Of a DNA stretch of 5,979 nt, positions 1 through 5,854 are shown piece after piece. The stretch is from Candidatus Eiseniibacteriota bacterium (GTDB lineage Bacteria > Eisenbacteria > RBG-16-71-46 > JAFGJU01). The translations under genes were made by a program, and so were the position numbers. The stretch spans positions 1 through 5,979 of the forward strand of contig JAFGJU010000208.1 in NCBI GenBank assembly GCA_016928935.1, given 5' to 3'. A model generated the notes under the pieces. That model was not told where the DNA came from. It saw nothing but the letters and a program-made list of their open reading frames with translations, and did no database searches. Every line of letters begins with the position of its first letter. Position 1 is the stretch's first letter.

Positions 1-418
1 CTGCGTAAGCGTCCCACGCAGCGCGCACGGACCTCACGTAGCTCATCTCGGCTTCCGTTCCGGCCCTTCGCACGCTGGGAGGCGTCACGAACACGGCCTC
101 CCTCTCCTTGACGTATCTCTGGCTCCTCTGCGAATAGGACGCCACCCTGTGCCTGACCAGCTGATGGGAGCAGGCGCGGCTGACGCCTCTTATCCTGAAC
201 GTGGCGCTGGCGTGCTCGAACACCGAGTGATGGCCCGCCTCGAACAGTCGCTTGAGGAACGCTCTCGTGTCGGACGACGCCATCCTGTGCGTCGTGTCGT
301 AGCAGGTCCTGGCCGCCCGCTCGATCAGACGTTCCGGGTCGGGGGTGTGGGAAAGAAGCTCCACTTCTGGCCCGCGCGGGCCGGGCCGACTGGACGATGC
401 GCGCTGCTTCGCCGGCAT
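1..418 (-). CDS. thyX: Flavin-dependent thymidylate synthase ThyX, N-terminal 139 residues (cut by window edge)
   Basis: ThyX makes dTMP from dUMP in the cytoplasm, using methylene-tetrahydrofolate as carbon donor and FAD/NADPH as reductant. It is the alternative to ThyA. The signature RHR-x7-S is intact at residues 89-99 (RHRVASYSQRS) and is followed by SQRYV. Just upstream are GHHSVFEHA (62-70) and SRACSHQLV (80-88), the usual FAD/dUMP-binding neighbourhood. Family members are about 210-250 residues, so the C-terminal third, including the later substrate-binding Arg, lies beyond the left edge. I chose the ATG at 416-418, preceded by a GAGAGG-like ribosome site and 10 bases after the nadA stop. 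A GTG at codon 19, just before the family-like start ELLSHTPDPE, is the alternative. The 18 extra residues are rich in Arg, Ser and Pro, but the GTG lacks a visible ribosome site. It is the last visible gene of the operon. Family assignment is very secure; the start is less so. Confidence 0.95.
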   Translation of the reverse strand, partial: MPAKQRASSSRPGPRGPEVELLSHTPDPERLIERAARTCYDTTHRMASSDTRAFLKRLFEAGHHSVFEHASATFRIRGVSRACSHQLVRHRVASYSQRSQRYVKEREAVFVTPPSVRRAGTEAEMSYVRSVRAAWDAYA

Positions 419-428
419 GGGCCGCCTC

Positions 429-1517
429 TCACTTCCTGACTTCCGATATCGTGAGCATCCTGTCCAGGGCCAGCCTGGCCCCTGGCTTGAGCTCGGGTGC
501 CACTCTCACCAGAGTGCTCTCGTCCAGACGCTCGAGGGTCCACAGAAGGTTCTTCAAGTTTATCCTGAACATGTTGGGACAGAGCGATCGCGACAGCTCG
601 AACACTCTCTTGTCCGGGTATTCCAGCGCCAGTCTGCTCACCAGGTTGACCTCGGTGCCGATGGCTATGACCGAGCCCGACGGGGCCGAATGCACGTAAT
701 TGACTATGAACTCGGTGGAGCCGGAGGCGTCCGCCAGGTCGACCACCTCTTCCGTGCACTCAGGGTGGACGACCACTTTGGCCTTCGGGAAGGAAGCTCG
801 CACGGCCCTGACGTGCTCCACTGAGAACCAGGTGTGCACGTGACAATACCCCTTCCAGAGAATGAGCACGGCCTTCTCGAGCTCCGCGGGCTCGAGCCCT
901 CCCAGCGGCAATTCGGGGTCCCAGACCACCATCCGTTCCCTGGGCACTCCGAGGCGCTTGCCCGTGTTCCGACCGAGATGCTGGTCGGGCAAAAACAACA
1001 CCCTCTTCGCACGCTTGAGGGCCCACTCTATGGCGGCCTTGGCGTTGGAGGAGGTGCAGACGGTCCCGCCTTCCCTGCCGCAGAAGGCCTTGAGCTCCGC
1101 CACCGAGTTGATGTAGAGCACCGGAAGCGCCGGCCCCGGCCCCAGGACATCCAACAGGCTTGCCCACGCCACTTCCACGTCCGCCGGGTCCGCCATGTCC
1201 GCCATGGGGCAGCGGGCGGCCATGTTGGGCAGGTAGACTCTCTGGTCGTCCCTGGTCAGTACGTCGGCGCTCTCCGCCATGAAGTGTACGCCGCAAAACA
1301 CTATCAGGTCTGAACCCTGCTGGGACGCCCTCTTCGACAGCGCGTACGAGTCTCCCCTGAAGTCGGACAGCCGCACGATCTCTTTTCTCTGGTAGTGATG
1401 CGCGAGAAGCACGAGGCGACTGCCGTACTCGGCCCTCTTCGCGCGAATTCTCTCCTCGGCGAGTTCATCAGAAAGACCCACGTACTCGTCCGGTAACGTG
1501 CTTCCCCCGACTATCAT
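429..1517 (-). CDS. nadA: Quinolinate synthase NadA
   Basis: NadA condenses iminoaspartate with dihydroxyacetone phosphate to quinolinate, the committed step of de novo NAD synthesis. It is an oxygen-sensitive cytoplasmic [4Fe-4S] enzyme. The 362-residue product shows the pseudo-three-fold NadA pattern: LAHHYQ (38-43, with family catalytic His40/Tyr42), GDS (55-57), FCGVHFMAESA (74-84), INSVAELKA (136-144), CTSSNA (154-159), HPEC (251-254), GTE (287-289). The three expected cluster cysteines are C103 (ARCPMA), C225 (GYCHVH) and C313 (SLCPNM). All three are present, so the enzyme should be active. The frame is open up to 1634, but that would overlap the end of dcd. I take the ATG at 1515-1517, 41 bases after the dcd stop, with a weak G-rich ribosome site and a normal family length. 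The partners nadB and nadC are not in the window. It is flanked by dcd and thyX in the same operon, a pairing with no direct biochemical logic apart from nucleotide and cofactor supply. Confidence 0.95.
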   Translation of the reverse strand: MIVGGSTLPDEYVGLSDELAEERIRAKRAEYGSRLVLLAHHYQRKEIVRLSDFRGDSYALSKRASQQGSDLIVFCGVHFMAESADVLTRDDQRVYLPNMAARCPMADMADPADVEVAWASLLDVLGPGPALPVLYINSVAELKAFCGREGGTVCTSSNAKAAIEWALKRAKRVLFLPDQHLGRNTGKRLGVPRERMVVWDPELPLGGLEPAELEKAVLILWKGYCHVHTWFSVEHVRAVRASFPKAKVVVHPECTEEVVDLADASGSTEFIVNYVHSAPSGSVIAIGTEVNLVSRLALEYPDKRVFELSRSLCPNMFRINLKNLLWTLERLDESTLVRVAPELKPGARLALDRMLTISEVRK

Positions 1518-1558
1518 CAGCGTCCCATCCCCGTGCAGTCGTGCGCTCCCCGGATGCC

Positions 1559-2116
1559 CTAGGACACTCTGGGCGGAGTCACCCCGACCTGCTTCTGGTA
1601 CTTCCCCTTCTTGTCGGCGTAAGACTTCTCGCACTGCTCGTCGCTCTCGAAGAATACCACCTGCGCTATGCCCTCGTTCGCGTAGACTTTGGCCGGCAGC
1701 GGCGTGGTGTTCGATATCTCAAGTGTAGCGTGACCCTCCCATTCGGGCTCAAACGGCGTGACGTTGACTATTATCCCGCACCTGGCGTACGTGGACTTGC
1801 CCAGGCATATCGTGAGCACGTTCCTGGGAATCCTCAGGTACTCCACCGTCCTACCCAGGACGAAGGAGTTGGGGGGCACCACGCAAACCGGGCCCTTGAA
1901 GTCCACGAACGAGTTGGCGTCGAAATCCTTGGGGTCGATCACGGAGCTCCGCACGTTAGTGAATATCTTGAATTCGTCGGCTATCCTGAGGTCGTAGCCG
2001 TAGGAAGACAGGCCGAACGACACTACTCCCTTCGAGACCTGCCCGTCCTCGAACGGCGCGATCATGCCCCGCTCCAGGGCCATCTTGCGTATCCACTTGT
2101 CGCATTTGAGCGGCAC
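1559..2116 (-). CDS. dcd: dCTP deaminase Dcd
   Basis: Dcd deaminates dCTP to dUTP, feeding dUMP for thymidylate synthesis. It is a cytoplasmic trimer of the dUTPase-like fold. The 185-residue product is full length. GLSSYGYDLRI (35-45) is near the N-terminus. GKSTYARCG (106-114) matches the active-site loop, with Ser108 and Arg112 at the E. coli S111/R115 positions. TLEISN (131-136) carries the catalytic Glu (E133). The tail SYADKKGKYQKQVGVTPP (165-182) is the flexible lid that closes over the nucleotide. The frame runs up to an ATG at 2149, but a GTG at 2114-2116 has AGGAG seven bases upstream and gives the family-typical start PLKCDKWI, so I use it. The gene lies 46 bases after the GT2 gene and 41 before nadA. 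In some bacteria and archaea the homologue also hydrolyses dUTP to dUMP. Which type this is cannot be decided from motifs alone, and no separate dut gene is visible here. Confidence 0.95.
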   Translation of the reverse strand: MPLKCDKWIRKMALERGMIAPFEDGQVSKGVVSFGLSSYGYDLRIADEFKIFTNVRSSVIDPKDFDANSFVDFKGPVCVVPPNSFVLGRTVEYLRIPRNVLTICLGKSTYARCGIIVNVTPFEPEWEGHATLEISNTTPLPAKVYANEGIAQVVFFESDEQCEKSYADKKGKYQKQVGVTPPRVS

Positions 2117-2123
2117 TTCTTTT

Positions 2124-2130
2124 CTCCTGT
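2124..2130 (-). promoter_or_regulatory. Ribosome binding site deciding the GTG start of dcd
   Basis: On the minus strand this reads ACAGGAG. The AGGAG core ends seven bases before the GTG at 2116. It is the clearest Shine-Dalgarno sequence in the window. It lies inside what would be coding sequence if the upstream in-frame ATG (2149) were used, which argues for the GTG. Confidence 0.8.
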
Positions 2131-2162
2131 CGGCAGCCCGGCGCTTCACTCCGGCTCCAATT

Positions 2163-2852
2163 TCAGTCCGTGAACCTGTACTTGATGAGTGTCAAGACGG
2201 CCTCGACGCCGTCTCTCCATCCGATCTTCTTGCCCTCCTTCGCCGTCCTGTACCTGAAGGAGATGGGGACCTCCACGATTCTGTAGCCCCTCTTCCGGAC
2301 CTTGGCCGTCACCTCAGGACAGAACTCGAAACGCTCGCACTTGAGGGGAATGCCCTTCAGCACCTCCGACTTGAACGCCTTGTAGCACGTGGCCTCGTCG
2401 GTGATTCGGGCCCGGAACAACACATTGGCCATGGCCGTCAACAGGAGCACGGCGACCTTGAACCTTGTGAACGGCAGCTCATTCTCCGGGTTGGAATACC
2501 GCGAGCCGTACACCACGCTCGCCCTGCCTTCCGCGATGGGTGCGACCAGCTTGTGATAGTCCTGGGGGTCGTATTCCAGGTCTGCGTCCTGGATGACGAC
2601 CACGTCGCCGGCGACGTGCGGAATGGCCGTGCGGATCGCGCGCCCCTTTCCCATGTTGCGCTCGTGCAGTATAACTTTCAAGCCCGGACGGTTGCCGAGC
2701 GACGCGAGGTACTCCCGAGTGCCGTCAGTGGAAAAATCGTCCACCAAGATTATCTCCTTCTGGATGTCCACCGCCTCCACCCTGGAGAGCAGCTCTCGGA
2801 TCGTGTTGACCTCGTTGTAAACGGGTATGATAACCGAAAGCTTCAAACTCAC
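2163..2852 (-). CDS. Family 2 glycosyltransferase, polyprenyl-phosphate sugar synthase-like (DPM1/DPG-type)
   Basis: This is a 229-residue GT-A fold glycosyltransferase. The N-terminus LSVIIPVYNE (5-14) and DDFSTDGT (38-45) form the nucleotide-sugar site. DAD at 89-91 is the metal-binding DXD motif. TDEATCYKAF (151-160) and FEFCPEVTAKV (175-185) match the dolichyl/undecaprenyl-phosphate hexose synthase subgroup, as does VEVPISFRYR (193-202). That subgroup moves Glc or Man from a nucleotide donor to a polyprenyl phosphate at the inner face of the membrane. There are no C-terminal transmembrane helices; only 131-146 is moderately hydrophobic, as in short DPM1-like enzymes. The start is a GTG (2850-2852) one base after the stop of the GT-C gene, which suggests translational coupling. 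The pairing with a GT-C enzyme supports a role as donor supplier, but the sugar cannot be read from the sequence. The alternative is a generic GT2 acting directly on a glycan. Confidence 0.88.
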   Translation of the reverse strand: MSLKLSVIIPVYNEVNTIRELLSRVEAVDIQKEIILVDDFSTDGTREYLASLGNRPGLKVILHERNMGKGRAIRTAIPHVAGDVVVIQDADLEYDPQDYHKLVAPIAEGRASVVYGSRYSNPENELPFTRFKVAVLLLTAMANVLFRARITDEATCYKAFKSEVLKGIPLKCERFEFCPEVTAKVRKRGYRIVEVPISFRYRTAKEGKKIGWRDGVEAVLTLIKYRFTD

Positions 2853-2853
2853 C

Positions 2854-4086
2854 TCAACTCGCCGTCTGCTCTCTCACCGGCCACCCCAGCATCCTCCCCA
2901 GAGCCGCAGACGCTAGCAGTATCAAGTAAGGGTCCACCGGCAGCCTGTAGCGCATGACCGTCAGGAACACAGCGCTGCCCAGGCAGTAACTCACAATCAT
3001 CAGCGGAAGAATGGTCGCCCTTCCTCCGGCCGCGAAAACGAGCGCCGCTCCGATGAGCGAGAGGCCGAACAGCACCGCCGACACGAACGCCATCGCGGCC
3101 CGCACCGGAGGCCTGTCGCCGATTGAGCCGCCGGTGTGCACGGACGGGTAAAGCTGGAAGAGATTGGCCAGCTTGCTCGCATAGAGCCGGAGCGCCCGGC
3201 CGGGATTCTCCTTCACGAACCTCAAGCCCTCCTGGTAAAGCAACCTCTCCCTCGAGGGTTCGTCCGCCTGCGCCAACAGCCGCGCCTTCAACTCGGGAGG
3301 AAACTCCGGGTTCTCCGTCGTCCTGGCGTCCGCGTATGCGCTGTTGCCGTACCAGAACTGCCTCCCGCCTCCGGTTGCCACGAACACGAAGTGGCCCGTC
3401 ACGGCGTAGTTCCGCGCCGTCCACGGCAACACAGTCAGCACGCTCACGGCCACGACCAGAAGAGATTTCCCCGCGAGGGCAAGCCCTGCGCCGCGTCCTC
3501 TGCAAAAAACCGGCCAGGCCGCAAGCGCCGGGACGACCGTCACGAGAGAGGGTCTGGCCAGCATGCACAGGCCCAGGAAGACGCCCGACACCGCCGCGTG
3601 CCGCCACGACGTTCGTTCCCTGCCCCAAACCAAGGCCAGCACAGACACGAGCAGCAGAAGCGTGACCAGGTTGTCCGAGACCTGCGCGGAAGGCAGGTAA
3701 ACAAAATAAGGGTAGACCGCCGCCGCGAACGCGGCCACCAACCCGACCCTGTCCGAGAAGAGCCTCCTGCCGGCCACCCCCACCAGAGCGACCGCCAGTG
3801 CGGCCAGAAGAGACTCACAGACGCGCACGAACAACAGGCGATGCGAGACCAGAAACAGGAGGGACAGAAAATACGGATAGAGGGGGGCGCGCGTGATCGA
3901 GTTGCCTATTCCCTTCCCGGATGAAATCTGTTCGGCTGTGTCGAAATACCACCTGCTGTCCGGCCAGTGCAGCGTCTCGTCCACAGTGAGGGCGAACCCC
4001 ACCCTCAAGACCAGGCCGAGCAGAAACGCACAGGTCAGGAGCCTGCCAAACGTCAGTGATGTGCGGCCGTAGCGACTTTCTCTCAT
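2854..4086 (-). CDS. GT-C fold membrane glycosyltransferase (GT39/ArnT/PMT_2-like)
   Basis: This is a 410-residue polytopic membrane protein with roughly nine to eleven hydrophobic segments. After the first helix (about 15-34) an external loop carries Asp36-Glu37 and Asp43, the acidic positions expected for metal and catalysis in GT-C enzymes. Then come RAPLYPYFL (66-74, family RPPLYP), SDNL (137-140), ARPS (177-180) and PWTARNY (221-227). The soluble segment 258-312 contains YQEGLRFVKENPGRALRLY (284-302) and leads to the closing motif MRYRLPVDPYLILLAS (378-393). These are hallmarks of the ArnT/PMT_2 group, which use a polyprenyl-phosphate sugar to glycosylate lipid, protein or glycan on the outer face of the cytoplasmic membrane. 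The acceptor is unknown. The ATG is fixed by an in-frame TAG at 4099-4101, only four sense codons upstream; its ribosome site is poor. It is the first gene of the operon and is directly coupled to the GT2 gene. Confidence 0.88.
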   Translation of the reverse strand: MRESRYGRTSLTFGRLLTCAFLLGLVLRVGFALTVDETLHWPDSRWYFDTAEQISSGKGIGNSITRAPLYPYFLSLLFLVSHRLLFVRVCESLLAALAVALVGVAGRRLFSDRVGLVAAFAAAVYPYFVYLPSAQVSDNLVTLLLLVSVLALVWGRERTSWRHAAVSGVFLGLCMLARPSLVTVVPALAAWPVFCRGRGAGLALAGKSLLVVAVSVLTVLPWTARNYAVTGHFVFVATGGGRQFWYGNSAYADARTTENPEFPPELKARLLAQADEPSRERLLYQEGLRFVKENPGRALRLYASKLANLFQLYPSVHTGGSIGDRPPVRAAMAFVSAVLFGLSLIGAALVFAAGGRATILPLMIVSYCLGSAVFLTVMRYRLPVDPYLILLASAALGRMLGWPVREQTAS

Positions 4087-4182
4087 CCGGAAACGGGACT
4101 ACGAAGTGAGAAGGGCCACACCCCGTGGCATGACAGTTGCTTCCCACAGGATGGGGATTCCGGCCAGACTCGGCAGAGCCAA
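4087..4182 (-). other. 5' leader of the minus-strand operon, with possible 10-codon leader ORF
   Basis: About 95 bases separate the predicted transcription start (near 4182) from the GT-C ATG. On the minus strand, 4131-4099 reads as a tiny ORF, MPRGVALLTS then TAG. It has a GGGAAG-like ribosome site about eight bases upstream and is in frame with the GT-C gene. A small hairpin, GCCAC/GTGGC with a 5-base loop (4115-4129), overlaps its start codon. I recognise no riboswitch. The mini-ORF is short enough to occur by chance. Confidence 0.25.
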
Positions 4183-4188
4183 CGCCGC

Positions 4189-4217
4189 AGTATAGCCAAA
4201 CGAGGAGGCCCTGTCAA
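4189..4217 (-). promoter_or_regulatory. Sigma-70 type promoter of the minus-strand operon
   Basis: On the minus strand the -35 is TTGACA (4217-4212, a full match) and the -10 is TATACT (4194-4189, five of six). They are separated by exactly 17 bases. Transcription should begin near 4182 and run through the GT-C, GT2, dcd, nadA and thyX genes. No other strong promoter was noticed in the short gaps between these genes. Confidence 0.85.
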
Positions 4218-4286
4218 CCGAGCCGGCCCGAACCTGGGCGGCTACCGAATGTTCCTGGTGCCGGGCGACCGCGCGGCCCGTCGTCG

Positions 4287-4315
4287 TTGAAAGCCGCCCA
4301 GACGCTTGCTACAAT
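4287..4315 (+). promoter_or_regulatory. Sigma-70 type promoter of the ligase-like gene
   Basis: The -35 is TTGAAA (4287-4292, five of six) and the -10 is TACAAT (4310-4315, five of six), with a 17-base spacer. The start should be near 4322, giving a short leader of about 21 bases before the ATG at 4343. Just upstream, CGGGC (4262-4266) and GCCCG (4276-4280) form a small inverted repeat that could be an operator, but such repeats are common in GC-rich DNA. Confidence 0.82.
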
Positions 4316-4342
4316 GGGAGCGAGGGCACAGAGAATTAGGAA

Positions 4343-5848
4343 ATGCACGTTGCGCAGACACTGACCAGAGTCAGGGGCAGAGTCCCGAGCTTCTACAACA
4401 TCCTCAGGGTTGTCGTGCCGGTCGGACTGGGGGCTCTGCTGGGGTCAGCCATAGTGAACCCCCACCACAGGACGGTGGAGATTCTCGTCGGGTTCTTCAT
4501 CGCGGCCGTGGCGTTTCTGGCGAAGCCCTCTCGCGCCATCGTGGCCTTCATCATAGTGTCGCTCTTTCCGGCCCACCTTTCCATAGGCACCAGCAACACG
4601 GTCTTCATACTGATCCTGCTTTCCAGCTGGATGGCGCAGCAGGTTACGGCCGGGAAGAGGATTTCAATAAGGACGCCCCTGGACCTCCCCATCCTGACGA
4701 TGTTCGCGGCCTACCTCCTGTCGTTCATAAACGTGCCGCACGGGCTGATGGGGGTGAACCTCAGGGGATTCAGCGTGTTCTTCACGTCCGTCGCGATCTA
4801 CTACCTGGTGGTGAACCTCACGCCCGACGCAAGGGCCGTGAGGAGATTGCTCTGGGCGGGCGTCGTCGCCGCCACGCTGATGGCGACAATCGCCATCATT
4901 GAGATCTTCTTCCCCGGCAGAGAGCTGCTCCCCTATTTCTTCATTGCCAGGACGATAACTTCCCAGGAGTCAGTGGTCAGGGCCGGAGCGGGATTCAGAA
5001 ACGTCAGTGGGCTGTCGCAGTACGCGATTTTCTACCTGCTGCTCTTCGCGTTCATGTTTCCGAGGCAGAGGACTCGCATTCTGAAGGTGGTCCTGGCCTC
5101 GCTCTTCGCCGTCTATGTCGTGATATTCGCCAGCACGGCCATGCGAGGGGCGTTCATGGCCGGCGCGGCCGGCTTGGCGTTCCTCGTCTGGCGGAGCAGG
5201 TACGTGCTCGACACCAGAAAGGTTGTGATTGGGGTCTTGCTTTGTGCAGCGGTGTTTCTTATCGGCCACCAGATCCTTTCGTCTGCCGGGGTAGTGAGGA
5301 ACCTGTGGGACAGGTTCTATGAGCTCCAGGAGAAAGTCGGAAGCCACGTGGACCGGGAAGCGATGATGAAGGAGGTGTTTGAGAGGTCCCTGGAACACCC
5401 GATCATCGGCCACGGCCCCGTGATCCACCTTCCGCGTGGTTTCGTAACCCTGAGCAGCAATAACCCTCACTGCCAGTACCTTCTTTATTTCTACACGATA
5501 GGGCTGCTGGGACTGGGCGGGTTCATCTGGCTGATGGCAAGCCTGTTCAGACTCTGCAGCCAGGCGATACGCGTAGGAAGAAGACACAAGAGTCTCATCG
5601 GCCTTACCGCGCTGATGGTGTGCTTCCAAACCTTCTTCTTCGTCTTCGTGCTGCACGAGACAGTGGACGACTACTCCAGCTCGTTCAACTATCCGCTGTT
5701 CCTCTGGTATGTCTTCGGGTTGGCCGTGGCGACAAGAAACATCATTCTGAGAGAAGCCGAGCAGACCGAGGAAAAAAGAAGGAAAGAGGAGCTGTCCACC
5801 GATTCCGTTCCGAGCCTGTCCACAGGGTGCCTGGACCCTGTGGAATAA
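4343..5848 (+). CDS. O-antigen ligase/polymerase-like membrane protein (Wzy_C/WaaL family)
   Basis: This is a 501-residue polytopic inner-membrane protein. About twelve to fourteen hydrophobic segments span residues 20-465, for example 20-38, 44-60, 65-80, 115-131, 142-159, 169-190, 224-239, 247-265, 295-312, 379-402, 418-437 and 449-464. The Wzy_C pattern is visible: MRGAF (267-271, family SRG), then a large external loop (about 313-378) with EHPIIGHG (351-358), followed by NNPHCQYLLYFYTIGLLGL (373-391), the family PHNxYL...GLLGL element. In this copy Asn after PH is replaced by Cys376. Relatives join or polymerise lipid-linked glycans at the outer face of the membrane. Ligase and polymerase cannot be told apart by sequence. 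The charged cytoplasmic tail (466-501) is rich in Glu, Lys and Arg. The ATG follows AGG at very short spacing, so the ribosome site is weak; no better start is seen. Arginine is read from AGG/AGA in 29 of 36 cases. The gene lies divergently from two glycosyltransferases, consistent with a surface-glycan role. Confidence 0.85.
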   Translation: MHVAQTLTRVRGRVPSFYNILRVVVPVGLGALLGSAIVNPHHRTVEILVGFFIAAVAFLAKPSRAIVAFIIVSLFPAHLSIGTSNTVFILILLSSWMAQQVTAGKRISIRTPLDLPILTMFAAYLLSFINVPHGLMGVNLRGFSVFFTSVAIYYLVVNLTPDARAVRRLLWAGVVAATLMATIAIIEIFFPGRELLPYFFIARTITSQESVVRAGAGFRNVSGLSQYAIFYLLLFAFMFPRQRTRILKVVLASLFAVYVVIFASTAMRGAFMAGAAGLAFLVWRSRYVLDTRKVVIGVLLCAAVFLIGHQILSSAGVVRNLWDRFYELQEKVGSHVDREAMMKEVFERSLEHPIIGHGPVIHLPRGFVTLSSNNPHCQYLLYFYTIGLLGLGGFIWLMASLFRLCSQAIRVGRRHKSLIGLTALMVCFQTFFFVFVLHETVDDYSSSFNYPLFLWYVFGLAVATRNIILREAEQTEEKRRKEELSTDSVPSLSTGCLDPVE

Positions 5849-5854
5849 CGGAAC
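5807..5854 (+). terminator. Strong hairpin at the 3' end of the ligase-like gene, possible non-canonical terminator
   Basis: A perfect 10-bp inverted repeat, TCCACAGGGT (5819-5828) and ACCCTGTGGA (5835-5844), encloses a 6-base loop, GCCTGG. Outer arms GTTCCG (5807-5812) and CGGAAC (5849-5854) can extend it beyond an internal loop. The inner stem lies within the last codons and the outer arm spans the TAA stop. No T-run follows on the plus strand, so it does not fit a standard intrinsic terminator. It may act as a pause site, a 3' end stabiliser or part of a factor-dependent terminator. Confidence 0.5.

Noticed and set aside
1518..1634. N-terminal extension of NadA by 39 residues
   Set aside because: It would overlap the dcd 3' end by 76 bases, the added residues resemble no NadA N-terminus, and the ATG at 1517 gives a normal family length.
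2064..2957. Long plus-strand open frame (297 codons) opposite the GT2 gene
   Set aside because: It is antisense to well-supported dcd and GT2 coding sequence. Its composition (rich in Arg, His, Leu, Asp) is typical of the complement of GC-rich codons, and it shows no family motifs.
3136..3924. Plus-strand open frame (262 codons) within the GT-C gene
   Set aside because: It is rich in Arg, His, Gln and Pro with no recognisable domain, and lies wholly opposite a convincing membrane protein gene. GC-rich shadow frame.
5768..5791. Homopurine run with AAAAAAG as a programmed frameshift site
   Set aside because: The codon phase is GAA AAA AGA, not the A AAA AAG phase needed for -1 slippage, and the shifted frame leads to no recognisable domain.
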